Below are positions 50,121-62,496 of a DNA stretch of 64,000 bases, piece after piece. The position numbers and the translations under genes were made by a program. The notes below the pieces were generated by a model. That model saw nothing but the letters and a program-made list of their open reading frames with translations. It was not told where the DNA came from and ran no database searches. The number at the start of each line of letters is the position of its first letter. Positions within the stretch are counted from its first letter, which is position 1. The stretch comes from Nipponacmea schrenckii (lineage: Eukaryota; Mollusca; Gastropoda; Lottiidae): positions 4,770,826 to 4,834,825 of the forward strand of contig JAUJPP010000005.1 in NCBI GenBank assembly GCA_030562195.1, read 5' to 3'.

Positions 50121-51277
50121 GGAACGTCGGTGACGAGTTTTAGTATATAAATATCTATGGTTGCGTTTCATTGCATATATATTATATACCCTTTAATATT
50201 CGTCTTCAAATTTGGCCTGTACGTTGAGACGAGGTTTGATGTCTGTTTTCTTCTCATAATTAAACAGCAAGTCTCTAAAAATAAATGTTCAACTCAACTA
50301 CATCGTTCACTTCATCATTATACTGGTATGTAGACCTAATTCATTGCCAGAGAGAAAATATATATATATGTTTGTAACACTTACAAATGTCATATAGATT
50401 GAAATGTCAACGAAGTGAAGTCGTTTTTGCAGTAAAACGATGGTGATCGAGGTCATGGTGACTCCGTGACTCAAGAACACCGTACCGCTTTGTGGAGGCT
50501 AAACTGCGGGGATTCCACAATTTGTCAGCGTCGAAATTTCACCGTCTGCTACTGGCCTTAGTGGAATAACCTGCACGGGAATAGAAAACCCGAAGATATG
50601 AGAGAAAGGGATATCCCACAATTGGCTCATTGTACACTGCATGGCCATCGTTAGATCAAGCTGGATCAGACAAATAAGACCGAGGCTCGAAATTTCCCTT
50701 ATTGCTCACCTCTCGCAGTCAGTTACCTTACCCAAAGAAAGATATGAAATTTTATTTCATCCCTTACAATAATTGAGTAATAAGAAGGCTTTGATTTTCC
50801 CCCATTGCACACGACTGGCTTTCAGTAACCTTAGCCAAAGAAAGATATAAACTCAATTTCATTTCATATTGACTTTCATGTACAAGTATATACGAATATA
50901 GTCATTAGCTACAGGTTCGTATTACTATAATAGCACGATATGATTTCAAGAAGGCGACTTTTTCTCTCCAGAGTTGAACATATCACTAAATAAATAGACC
51001 GTATATTGAAGAAACAGATGGGGAGGAAATTGGACTTCAAAGTTTGGGTTCAGTTTTGATATAAAAACCGGTATTTTGAAATACTTTTACAGATATATTC
51101 GTGTCAACAGAAAAACGAACGGTGTTATTCTGTAGTAAAAATTAGCTAAGTTGTAGTACTTGATCTATAAAATGGAGTTTTACATCCCACTCTGTTCTAC
51201 CTTATAGCTTAATGAAGCAAGTATAGTTGGAGTTGGAGGGGACAGTAAATCGACGCCCTATGTGTTACAACAGCACA
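50121..51277. other. Intergenic DNA with family A fragments
   Basis: Fragments resembling the GTGTGCAATGAGG middle part of family A (minus) lie near 50630 and 50800, and TGGAGTTTTACATCCCACTC at 51174-51193. No gene seen. Confidence 0.45.
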
Positions 51278-51547
51278 TTAAAGATTGATGTATAGTGTTT
51301 GTATTTGTATATTCGCTGAACCACAAATTTGCTTGTCATAATGTTGACTGAAAGCTTCCGGGGACAAGAGCCAGGTTACATGGAAATGCTCCGTATCTTC
51401 GACTCGAGCGGACCCCGAGTCTTTCAGTACACGACTAGTCGGTGGTACTAAACCTGACGCTGTTATCAAGTTGCTCAACATATCGGACAAGATCGTCCCT
51501 ACTGGTTCTAGGTTGTCTCCATAAATATATGCACGAAACGTGGCCAT
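51278..51547 (-). CDS. Hypothetical 89-residue protein
   Basis: An intronless frame from ATG at 51547 to TAA. The start context GCGACATGGCC fits a eukaryotic initiation site. The peptide (starts MATFRAYIYGDNLEPVGTIL, ends ANIQIQTLYINL) has balanced composition, no low complexity, no signal peptide or membrane helix, and codon use richer in GC than its flanks. No family recognised. It could be a small gene, one exon of a larger one, or a chance frame. It is the only protein-like frame in the minisatellite-rich stretch. Confidence 0.4.
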   Translation of the reverse strand: MATFRAYIYGDNLEPVGTILSDMLSNLITASGLVPPTSRVLKDSGSARVEDTEHFHVTWLLSPEAFSQHYDKQICGSANIQIQTLYINL

Positions 51548-51774
51548 GTCGCTCGATTTAAGATCTCTGTCCGTAACACCTTTCTTACTTCCGTTGTAGA
51601 ACGAAACTCAAGAGAGTCTCTTGAAGAAGCCACTTGCTGTGAAGGTTAATAGCTTAGCGTGTTTAACTAGAAACCACCGTATTCTGTAATTACATCGACT
51701 TAATGAGGCTTAATGTCATTCATTCAACTTGCTGGCTCAGTCTGGAATTAGGTTAACCGTCTTCACTCTACTAG

Positions 51775-52685
51775 AAATGATTGAAAATTGTTCTAAAGTT
51801 CGGCAATTGTTTGAAAGATAGCACAGAGACATAATGCTGTTCTTAAGTTCGGCATTCTGAAATGAAGGCAGCCTTATCTATGGATATTGTTCTAAAGTTA
51901 GGTACCTGTTTGATAAATAGCAGGGTCATAATCTGTCCTTAAGTTCGGCATTCTGAAATGAAGGCAGCCCTATCTATGGATATTGTTCCAAAGTTAGGTA
52001 CATGTTTGATAGATAGCATAGAGACATAATGCTGTTCTTAAGTTCGGCATTCTGAAATGGAGAGGCCTATCTATGGATATTGTTCTAAAGTTAGGTACCT
52101 GTTTGATAGATAGCAGGGTCATATTCTGTCCTTAAGTTCGGCATTCTGAAATGAAGGCAGCCCTGTCTATGGATATTGTTCTAAAGTTAGGTACCTGTTT
52201 GATAGATAGCAGGGTCATAATCTGTCCTTAAGTTCGGCATTCTGAAATGAAGGCAGCCCTATCTATGGATATTGTTCCAAAGTTAGGTACCTGTTTGATA
52301 GATAACAGGGTCATATTCTGTCCTTAAGTTCGGCATTCTGAAATGAAGGCAGCCCTATCTATGGATATTTTTCTAAAGTTAGGCACCTGTTTGATAGATA
52401 GCATAGACAAGTCATATTCTGTCCTTAAGTTCGGCATTCTTGAATGAGAGCAGCGTATCGGTCATTGTTCTGCAATTCGGCAGCTGTTTGAAAAAGAGCA
52501 GAGACAAGACACAGGATGTCCTGAAGTTCGGCATTCTGAAATGAAGACAGTCATATCGATTTCAATTGTTCTGCAGTTCGGCAGCTGTTTGGTAGAAAGC
52601 AGGGACAAGGGAACTCCCAATGCAGCATTTTTCGACATCTTATGAAACAATTTAGGCCTAAGTTCGGCATTCTGCAAACACATAT
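51775..52685. repeat. ~96-bp tandem repeat, about nine copies
   Basis: Unit with AAGTTAGGTACCTGTTTGAT, AGATAGCAGGGTCATAATCT, GTCCTTAAGTTCGGCATTCT and GAAATGAAGGCAGCCCTATC. Central copies are near identical. The outer copies (51785 and 52450-52680) are diverged, which fits expansion from the middle. Confidence 0.93.
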
Positions 52686-52689
52686 GCTC

Positions 52690-53630
52690 GATGTTTCAGA
52701 TCTATTTTACGAAAGTATTGGAAATTGTTCCAAGGAGATCTAACTGTATTATAATGCAGAGGACCGGTCCAACTCGGACTCCACTTACCGAATAATGAGC
52801 TTAGTATCATTTCCAGCCATTAGGAAATTGGGTCAGGCAGCTGCATTGAAATTGAACCGTTCTGTAGGAAGAGGTAGAGCCACTTTCCGGGGAGCAGAAT
52901 TTCAAACAACCTACTTTCGGTTTTTTGTTAGTAATGAGGTCGAGTTTTGCTAGGACATAAGATAGCCTGTACAACACCCATACCATTTCCAACGCCGCTA
53001 TGTTTGAGTTGTCTTTTAGACTTCCGGAATTTAATCAACTCTGCGTGCGCCCACTTCCGGTTACTCGAGGGCTTTCAGTCTGTATAAACATCGCTATATT
53101 GTTCAAAGCATAATTGTTCTGCTAGCTAGTACCATGTTTTCATATGATGTCCCTAGCAATTTTCATAGGCCAAGAAACTGTCAGTTAAAAGGTTCCTCGT
53201 TGGCTTACGTTGTTTTCATTGTAAATAGGACCTATTGGGTTTTTTTCCCTCTTTCGTACACCCTTTTGCGCTGAAAGTAATTTTGTTTGACATGGAGCTT
53301 TCTATATATGTCGACTTGTTACATGTAAATGACATTGGCAGTCTTTTAAGTTTCAAAATCCCTCGAGGCTTTGAAATGAGCAAAAAAAAAACTGGCTCTC
53401 AGAAGGAAGCTTATAGTTAGACTGTATTACACATCTCTATACTCGAGTTCACTGTTCAACTTTTCGCAAGTCATCATAAGTTGAAACTTAACTGCGTGGT
53501 GTGCAGTTGAAGTTATTTTCAAGGTCTGTAATGTCTATGAGTCACTAATTACCGATCTGATGTATATAATGGTTATTTATCTTCTATATTTAACATTATA
53601 TTGCGATATACACCAATAACATCTACATGT
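52690..53630. other. Intergenic DNA, no secure gene
   Basis: A minus-strand frame (about 55 codons from ATG near 52985, MVWVLYRLSYVLAKLDL) was seen but not accepted. Confidence 0.35.
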
Positions 53631-53634
53631 AAAA

Positions 53635-54125
53635 TTATTCTTGTATCTTCCATAAACCTTACATTCTTTTGTATCTTCTAAAACTCTTTATGTATCTTCT
53701 ATAATCCTTCTCGTATCTTCCATGAGGATTAAATCCTTTTGTATCTTCTATAATTTATACCTCTTTTTGTATCTTCTGTAACTCTCTTGTATCTTCCATA
53801 ATTTTTTGTGGTATCTTCCATAATACTCCTTGTATTTTTCCGCAATTTTTAACTTTTTGTCGTTTCTTCTATACTTCTTGTATCTTCCATAATCCTTCTT
53901 GTATCTCCAATAATCCTTCTTGTATCTTCCAAAATCATTTTGTATCTTCTATAATCCTTCTTGTATCTTCCATAATCCTTCTTGTATTTTCCATAATCCT
54001 TCTTGTATCTCATATAATCCTTCTTGTATCTCCAATAGTCCTTCATGTATCTTTTATAATCCTTCTTGTATCTTCTATAATACTCCTTGTATTTTTCATT
54101 ATTTTTCTTGTATCTTCGGGCACAA
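53635..54125. repeat. 21-bp minisatellite
   Basis: Unit with TTCTTGTATCTTCCATAATC, about 20 or more copies; irregular at the left, regular from 53880. It opens lysine/tyrosine-rich artefact frames on the minus strand. Confidence 0.93.
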
Positions 54126-54680
54126 TTCATCTTGAAACAGTTTCTATAGTAGTAGGGGACAGGGTATCTTTAACGGTAATTAATGAGTGTATAGCCTAAT
54201 TAATAGTATAATTAATGACGTATTATTCATAAAACAGTCAGGCGTGTGATTACCAGTGTGTTTTAACACTATTAAGTTCACTGTGTCTGAGAACAGCTTT
54301 TTTCGTCGATTTCAAACATTTATTATTTTGGTTCTTTTGAAAAGGATTTCTAAGGATTTCGTATTATTAAATTCATCAGGTATATGCAAGTATTAAATTT
54401 GGATATTTTTTTATCAATTGCAATAAGCTAATTTACTGTTGCCGATTACGAACCTCAATTTATTTCGTATCTGTTGTGTATTTTAGGATTTTAGAAGTTT
54501 TATGTTCACTTTTCAATATTTTTATGTCGTTTGAAAACAAATTTGTCAATGCGATTTACTAGCGCTTGGTGTCCAGGGATAAGTTTTAGTTTGATTAAAA
54601 CCTCGCTCTCTACCTCTTCTGCTGTGTATTTTTAAAATATTTCTGTTCGTAATTTCGCATTGTCAAGTACTTGACTTGTG
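54126..54680. other. AT-rich spacer, no gene seen
   Basis: No open frame or repeat of note. Confidence 0.4.
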
Positions 54681-54684
54681 GTGT

Positions 54685-54905
54685 TTGTGTGTGTGTGTTA
54701 GATGGTGATAGGACTTAGTCTCATAAAAGCACTGGCCTGGGATGTGTGAATGAGCGTGTGTGTGTGTTAGATGGTGATAGGACTTAGTCTCATAAAAGCA
54801 CTGGCCTGGGATGTGTGAATGAGCGTGTGTGTGTGTTAGATGGTGATAGGACTTAGTCTCATAAAAGCACTGGCCTGGGATGTGAGAATGAGCCTGTGTG
54901 TGTTG
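54685..54905. repeat. ~69-bp minisatellite, three copies
   Basis: Unit with TGTGTGTTAGATGGTGATAG, GACTTAGTCTCATAAAAGCA and CTGGCCTGGGATGTG, each headed by a GT run. Confidence 0.95.
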
Positions 54906-55620
54906 ATATAGATTAGCTTAAAGTCTGGATGTGTAAACTTTGATCTTGTGGATGATAATTAGTTCTAAAACATTATTAGGGTTGTTTGTTATTCATGTCT
55001 TCCTGAATTGATTGAGTTTATTTGTGAAATTTCAATATCAAGTGTACGGATAGAATATCATTAGGTTCTAGTACTGTCATATGACAGGAAATCTTGTTGT
55101 GTTATTTGTAAGTTCTACTTCCTACTCTTAGAAGTCTATGGAATTGATTATACGTCCTTCGTTTATCTGTTTCCTTTCTTGACGATCTTTAGAAGATTAA
55201 GGGATAAACGTATCCGCGCTCTTTTTATGAACTAAGGTGTGTTCTTTTCCCTTGATATATTTGACGATCGGATGAGTTGGGATGGTGGTACTCACCATGG
55301 TAAGAGGGTTCGAGCCCATGACGTGAGGATTTCCAAATTGAACTAGCCTGCCCCCTTCTTCCCAGACAGAGAAGTAAATAGGCCTAAACACAAATTGATT
55401 CAGTTCCCTTCTTTTCTTTTTCAGGTCAGCTGTTGAGGATTATATTTCGACGATTTGGAAACGATTTGTGAATCTTTTGCAGTAAATATAAATCGGATAT
55501 CGTTCAAAACGTGCTCTAAACTTGGATATAGCTTGAACTGTATTGGAATAATACCACCATTTTGAATATTTTTCCGCCATTTTGAACGTTTTTCCCGCCT
55601 TTTTTATATCTTATTATATC
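54906..55620 (+). other. Upstream region of the claudin-like gene
   Basis: A plus-strand acceptor (TTCTTTTTCAG) ends near 55424, so the leader of the claudin-like mRNA probably starts an exon there, with further exons upstream. A tRNA-like B box (GGTTCGAGCCC) lies at 55309 without a matching A box. Confidence 0.4.
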
Positions 55621-58600
55621 ATGATGGCAAGTGGTTGTACAATTTTGGGAATTATCTTTCTGGTTATTACGAACTTAGCTATAATTATCTCCTACTCGAC
55701 GCCATATTGGCTGGATATGTCGGCCTTCCTGTTTCCGCGGGAAAATCGAGGATTGTGGGCCACGTGCTTTGATGACCACTGTACCTGGGCCTTCGAGAAC
55801 AACTACTATTTACAGAGGACCTTTCCCGGTGAGTATATCAATTATGGAATTAAATAACCCTAGCTCTGACGATCTGAACTGCGATTTTTAATTGGGACAA
55901 ATGTTCCATCTTCAGCTAACCGAGTACTTAGTCAGACAAGCTTGTGATTGATGGAAGGTATTAGCTTTTAATTGAATATGGGTTCCCGAGGTTTTCATCC
56001 AAAGCAGCAATTGAGAGTTAGGTTTGGAATAAGTCCAGAAAGGCCAATCCAGGCAAACCTACTCCTCCACTTACGGAAAGGTCATTCGTGCTGAAGAACA
56101 AAATTAACTTAATTAGTCTCTTTGACAAGACATCGACAAGCAGACATAGATATCTCATCGATCTTCTCAAGATCTTTAATTTGGCGCGAGATTCCGCCAT
56201 TCACTTCAGCAAATGGCGCCAAATTGTACGTGATCAATTCGTACCATTTACAATGATCGGATCTTACAGTTGACGTTCACTGCTGGTCGGCCAATCTGTC
56301 TAATGACTCCCTAGTCTCTTTCTACAAGACACAATACCAATGAACATTTGTCTCAAATGTTCTGATAACCACGACTACTGGCTTGAACTAATGGCAATAA
56401 ATTTGAGAAAATTTGATTGAAATCTTTTATGCCTTTTATCGATTGAAGTCTCTGTTATCCAGTCACCATGCTTCTGGATGTTCGAGTGTACTAAATTGTG
56501 AATATTCGGAAATGTCGCGTTATTTAGTAAAAACTTAATAAAAACACTCGAGAAATCGCTTGAAGCAATTGACATATATTTGAATATTCGAGTTGTGTTA
56601 AAATTTGTTTGAAGCTTCATTAATTCACAATAGTCTGACTTCCACCGTACTGTTTATATTGGAGGAAGATGCTTCGACACATCTCTAACGTTTCGTGGGT
56701 GCTTGAGATTCTATCACTGGGTATAGGTCGATATAGTCGATACATTAGGATTTTTGCATCCTCTTCCAGTGGTGCAGTGTAACCTTCAAATCTACAGATA
56801 CAACAACGTGTATAACTTTTGATATCCGCCCTACCCCCCCCCCCTTTTGTACCCCACCTCAAACGCAGCCCGGTTACCGAAAAATAAACGTCGGAAGTGA
56901 CGATATTAATGCTTTAAATAGTACGGAATAAAACAAACAACAACAAGATATCTGTGTCAAAGTTACACACATGATGTGTTAGGGAAGAGCACGGACGACC
57001 TTCAGGCAATAAAGTGATCAATCACTTAAAAACAAGTTCACCATGTCAAAGTAATCTTGGCCATGGTTTTAATCAAGTTCACCGGGTCAAGGGCTCAATG
57101 ATAATCTCTTCCGCTGTGAATCTTGGTGATAGATGTCTCGATTTACAAGTATGCTCATATCTTAAAGACTTTTCGCTTTGGATGATCGAGACGAGGTTGT
57201 TGATGCAGCTCTATCTTTGCGTCAACAAAATTCTCGATTAACCTAACCAACAATTGCCCAGGGCACACCACTTTTGGGGCCCGAAGTGATGGTCTGCAAT
57301 GGTCTGTATAAGAAGCATTAAGAGGCCTAGTAAAACCATTGCTTGCGTTACGGTCGGACGTAAAACCTGTCGCATGTATATCAAGAGAGTAGCTTGACTT
57401 ATGGTCGGACACAAAAACTGATCCACCGCAGCCACACGCCTACGTCTATCAATGATCAAAACAGGAATATCAAATGGCTTAACGATCAGACGAAGAACCC
57501 GACCCCAAACTTTCGGCTAGGAACGATCGATAGAGAAATACCAAGAGAACAGCCGAAGATTAATACTCGACATTTAAACCATCTCTAGAATAATATTCCA
57601 CTATTAATAATTCATGGACCGTAATCTCCCAGACCTCCTAACAAACTCCGGACAGTTCGCAATCTACTATCAATTACATGTATACTGTATATTAAGAACT
57701 GTTTCGCTTCAAATTGGATATAACAGACATTATCGCAAATTGAACATTTATATAAGTTGGAATTAGAAAGCCAAGACACGTCCAAAGGTATATTCGTCTG
57801 GATAATCAAATCTTGATGATCGTTCAATAAATTGATGTAGTCTCGGTTACCTTTGTGACAACACGACTAGTCTGAGCTCATGAGATGGGCCTGTGTTTCA
57901 CAGCATTCTCGTTAATCCCTGCTCTCATCTACATCTGCCTAAATAATGATATTAGGCAAGCATAGACGAAGCTAGAAAGTGTCTATACTATTCTATACTT
58001 TCTAGTAAGTATGTTGATGTTGGCGCCTTGCCTAATCGTCGTGTTAGGCGAAACCCGACTCGTTATTAGAAATTCGCCTTTACGTTTCTACTTCACCAAT
58101 AATGTGTTGTACTATTGTTAAATTGAAAGGTGATTCGATTAGGCGGAATTGAAAAATAACACGAACAGGAAGATGACTGAACGCTACAACTGTGCCAGTC
58201 ATATCTAGTCAACTTCGAGCTACATTTTATAGGCAGTAAATAGTTTACAGATCATCAGATCCGATCAAAATCTTCTTCAATGTAAATTGTTGAAACGTTG
58301 TACTAGTAGTTAACGATTTAACGATTACTTTACATTGGTCTGTCACGTGTGGTCTTGATTCAAATGCTTCATTTCATTTTTATACGCCTCGGTGAACCAG
58401 TACTACAAACGACACTCGAATAAAATAGATTACATGTTTCGAACGCACCTCGATGATTGATGACCAAATGTTACCCTCTTCATACATAAAAAGATAGCTG
58501 TCAGTTTGAGACTGGATGTTGCTAAAAATAGATCATTAGTTTAACCAGATACTTGTTCTGTAGTCATGTTTATCCAGGCGTTAATTAACCAATTTACCAT

Positions 58601-59586
58601 CTGCAGCTTCCTACGAGAACCGCTTCATTAGTTTTTCAGATCTAATTTTAGTTCCGTTTATTGATAAATTTCTTTTATCTGTGTTGCTATTTTAGTTTGA
58701 AACTTCGAAGCAATTCGCCACTTTTCGTGCCGTTTTGTGATGAGAGTGGTGTTTGCCTCCTGTAATTGCTTTTGCTTTGCGTTGCTTGACCTTTTAAGTC
58801 AGGTAAAATTACTTAAAGTACATGTAGTTCACAACGCTTTTATGTCAGTCCTACTCTGGACTCCAGGACTTGCATCTCCTATAACCTAGTAAAATCTTTT
58901 ATAACGCCTATTACTTATTATGTTATGGTATTTTCAGTATGGTGGGTCGCTGTCCAGGCTTTGATGTCGTTCGGTCTCTTCCTATGCTTAATGGGGTTAT
59001 TAATAGCAACACTTGCTCTGTGCTGTGATTGCAAGGGATGTAACTCTAGCCATGCTGTTGCTGGTATCCTTATGATTGGCTGTAAGTATTTATTAGATTT
59101 AAATTGAAACGTTTTACGCCCCACTCTCCTGCAACTGATGGACTAAAGAAGACTGGCCACGCCGTGCGGGGTACAATTTTGCCAGGACAGCTGCATTAGC
59201 CGACTCTTTATACAATTTTACACCTGTTGAGGGATCTTTAACGTGCACAGCCTGGGGACTCGGTTTATTGTGTCATCCGAACATGGATTCTTTGCCATGT
59301 CAGCCCCTCTGACCTGCATCACTGAAAGGGGAATGATGCGTCCTTAAAACACCGGATCACTTCCTAGCTTCACTTCCGGTTTGTAATTTCAGTTCTGGTA
59401 ATGGGAGCAGCCGTAGTTATATTTGGTATAAAGGCCCACAACGACCTGGGCGCCGTGGCGGAGTTCGAACGGAAGTCCAGTAATCGCTTCAGCTGGTCGT
59501 TTTACCTCGGTATAGCTGCAGCCACATTCAGTCTATTTACTAGTTTGATATATGCATGCGATGGCCGAAACAGGCACATTAATTAG
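55621..59586 (+). CDS. Claudin-like four-transmembrane protein
   Basis: Three exons (55621-55828, 58938-59081, 59393-59586) join in frame to 181 residues with four helices (about 5-24, 72-98, 109-130, 151-172). The first extracellular loop has the PMP22/claudin signature: Trp30, then GLW (44-46) and Cys49/Cys54. Claudin-family proteins shape tight or septate-type cell junctions and other membrane contacts; the exact role here is unknown. The start is the first ATG of an ATG-ATG pair. The open frame upstream has no ATG. Intron 1 is 3.1 kb. Intron 2 contains a family A element (59108-59345). The tail is short (RNRHIN) with no PDZ motif typical of vertebrate claudins. AATAAA near 60459 is a possible mRNA end. 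Confidence 0.82.
55829..58937 (+). other. Intron 1 of the claudin-like gene
   Basis: 3.1 kb without an accepted gene on either strand. A C-rich run lies at 56826-56837. Short frames at 56620-56862 and 57238-57459 (minus) were judged chance. Confidence 0.5.
59108..59345 (+). repeat. Dispersed family A, most complete copy
   Basis: Order of blocks: TTTTACGCCCCACTCTCCTG, CAACTGATGGACTAAAGAAG, GTGCGGGGTACAATTTTGCC, AGGACAGCTGCATTAGCC, TGTTGAGGGATCTTTAACGT, GCACAGCCTGGGGACTCGGT, CCATGTCAGCCCCTCTGACC, CTGAAAGGGGAATGATGCG. No ORF. About 240 bp. Confidence 0.8.
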
Positions 59587-61419
59587 TATTATGATTTTCT
59601 TGTCATCTTGATTTATCAAAGATTACGAGTCGGCTCGATGAGATCGAACCCTTGATCGAATTACGGTCGTAATGTAGGACTAATCGTCTAATTATACTCT
59701 CTATGCCATTTTTGTTTATTTGACCAATAGGCGATCCTTTTACATATGCAATAGTTTGCTTCAATGATTCTCATTGGTCGAGAACTAGAACCTTGACGAA
59801 TCATAATTTAATGACATGAATATGCTTCGTCATCAAAGGCCGAGGCTGTCGCCTTGACTCGTATATCTTTGAAAAATCAGAACGTGTTCTTGTATATTTC
59901 TGTATTTCATATCTCACGTAATACTTACACTATTTAAAAGACTTAACACCATTCTGCAGTTGAGATGTCAACTTATGTGTCCTCGTGCTCATGGGTCCAA
60001 AGTTCAAAAGTTCACGTTTTTGGTGCCTAGTTACTGCTACGATTATGTTGTAAACACGTAAATACTTTTGTTAGACTTCCATGTTGCTCAGTGCATCGTA
60101 AAGCCACTACGATATGATAAGGCTTGGTCGTTACTAACGTAATACCGCCATGTGTCAAGGATGGTCGAGGCCTGGAGCTAACGTGGAACAACCATTTACC
60201 AAAGGGTGGGCCGTCACTAACGTTTAACTACCACATGTCAACGGTTGACAAGTTAGGCTGTCACGAACGTAAAACCAGTATAAACTTTTCTGATCGTTTG
60301 TTCTCGCTCTTTCTTTTATTTTTAAAATTTTTTTTTATAGATTTTGCAAATTTTGTGTGTGCTCAATTCATCTTACGAACTGTTTTAATTCAGCTCAATA
60401 TGTTTCGTTTCGTTTTATTTTTTCTCATTTTAGAACTGGAAAATGCAACTTAGAAACAAATAAAAATTGCTGATAAAACGAAACGAAACTTTGTCTCAGA
60501 CTGTTCGTCTTTGTAGATCATTTTTATCTTTTTTACAATTTTTCATCAAAGCAATTATTCGTATTATGCACAGCACTATTTTGTACACGAGTGTATCACA
60601 AGTTGACCAAAGTTTCAAAGCAAACATATTTTGTATTGGTGCTTATCCTTGTCGTGAACGAAGCAGGGAGAAATCTATTTTTTCATACCGGTTTATATTT
60701 AAAGAAAGTATTATCATTGGTCAATAATTCTGATTAAAGGTTTAAATTGACCAATCAGGTTATTCCGATGTGAGGTCATTGATTGGTTCCCTGTATTATC
60801 CAATTATCTTTCAGCATTTCCTTGACTACAAATGTCAAAGCATGTCTTCCATTTTCCGATCTTGCATCAAAGGGCTTTAACTCTCATTTTTTTAAGAATG
60901 CCAAAATCATAATTTTTAAGAATTTTCTAGTATTTTCTTAAATTTTCTAGTGTATATATTTAGAATTTTTTTAGATGTTTATATATCAAAGCCAAATATG
61001 GTGTTAGTCTTGTCAACTGGGCTAGAATGGTTCAAAACGATACGATTTTGTTAAATGCCTAGTTGTGCTAATTAAGCTGTGCTTGACCTTTCTGCATCAC
61101 TAGGCATCACAGGCCCACATATTAAATCTGATGAAGGAAGACTAATACCATAAAGGGAAATTTTAAGTGTAAATTAAGTGTATATTCTTATATAAAAGTG
61201 CTACTGTCTCTCAAATTAGTCTTATACAATCGGTTGCAAAATGTACCAGAGCGACAATCAAAAGACATGCGATTAGTGCTTTAAAACATGGCAATTTGAT
61301 GTGGCCAGGATCGACCTAGAGTCAAGGGCAGTGTTACATAAACTTGGCTGCGAGAATCGTGTTTGTTTGCTTGTCACGGTCATAGGTTGTAAATCTAGTC
61401 TTCTTTGTAGTCATTGATG
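59587..61419. other. 3' flank of claudin-like gene and intergenic DNA
   Basis: Around 60122-60290 two to three diverged copies share GTCACTAACGT and CCACATGTCAA. ORFs of 86 and 109 codons here are AT-rich and lack context. No gene seen. Confidence 0.4.
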
Positions 61420-61680
61420 CTTGTTGGTTGTTATCATTGATTTTACAATGTGAAACTCAACCGACTCTGTTGGTTGTTATCATTGATTGTACACGGCGAA
61501 ACTCAACCGAGTCTGTTGGTTGTTATCATTGATTGTACACGGCGAAACTCAACCGACTCTGTTGGTTGTTATCATTGATTGTACACAGCGAAACTCAACC
61601 GACTCAGTTAGTTGTTATCACTGATTGTACACGATGAAAGCAAACCGACTCTGTTGGTTATCAATGACTGTACATGGTTA
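61420..61680. repeat. 46-bp minisatellite, about five copies
   Basis: Unit with TTGGTTGTTATCATTGATTG and TACACGGCGAAACTCAACCG. Inner copies are almost identical. Confidence 0.95.
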
Positions 61681-61799
61681 AACATTTCGACCATTGGTGT
61701 TTTTATTGTACATTTTACTAATAATAATATTTATTTCTGTACCTTTGTAATAAACCGTAAGCTGTGTCATTGCCTTCTCTTACCACGAAACTTGTTCAC

Positions 61800-61935
61800 T
61801 ATGTCAAGCTATTACGAATTGCGTCCTATACCATAACTACAATATCCACTGTTCTTGTATCATCTTCAGAATTTTAAGCTATTACGAACTTCATCTTATA
61901 CCTTGACTGCAATAGCCACTTTTCTGGTATCATGG
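61800..61935 (+). repeat. Dispersed family D, two tandem copies
   Basis: TGTCAAGCTATTACGAATTG, then ACTACAATATCCACTGTTCT; second copy TTAAGCTATTACGAACTTCA, TCTTATACCTTGACTGCAAT, AGCCACTTTTCTGGTATCAT. Confidence 0.85.
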
Positions 61936-62496
61936 AAGTTTGTGAATACACTGATTTGATTGGATTGTACGTTACGGAATACAGCCAATAAGAGCCTTCG
62001 ACAGAAACACCGTTAACTGTCTGACTTTCCAGAAATCTCGAACATTCCAGTTTAAAGAGAGAAAAGGGTGATTAGCTTAAGGATTGAAGGACGAAGGTTG
62101 GTCTTTATAACTTCACCCCTCACATCAACATGAGACTAAATGAAAAAGAAAGTTCAGAAAAAAAATATTTTTTTAAAAACTTCCATTAATACTTCATTTA
62201 CATCATTCTAATTCTAATTCATGCAAAACGATTCTAAGAAAGTCAAAGAGGATGAGATGGATTGGATATGGATTCTTATATACCGTTTGATATCAGAAAA
62301 TTTCTTTCTCGACACTATGATGTACTAGTATCCTGTGCTATTATGATTATTGGTATTATTTCGTTGCATTGATATCGCTTTCGTCTACTATATATACATG
62401 GGCTGCCTATTTGGTTATGATCCTTACAGAGTATTCTCCCTTGTATTTAGCCTAGGAATGATTTGATTGGATGTCTTGATCTTTCTGTCCATTGGT

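Noticed and set aside
52807..52992. Minus-strand frame MVWVLYRLSYVLAKLDL
   Set aside because: Short, no splice partner, adjacent to the diverged edge of a tandem array.
53849..54130. 93-codon KDYRRYK repeat protein
   Set aside because: Reading of the 21-bp array; no flanking coding signal.
55255..55330. tRNA or tRNA-derived SINE (B box GGTTCGAGCCC)
   Set aside because: No convincing A box, no cloverleaf, and no second copy in the window.
56620..56862. 80-codon minus-strand frame in claudin-like intron 1
   Set aside because: Begins in a G/C homopolymer run and has no start codon or splice context.
60124..60727. Two plus-strand frames of 109 and 86 codons
   Set aside because: AT-rich, Phe/Leu-heavy composition, no ATG context or splice partner; likely 3' UTR of the claudin-like gene or intergenic.
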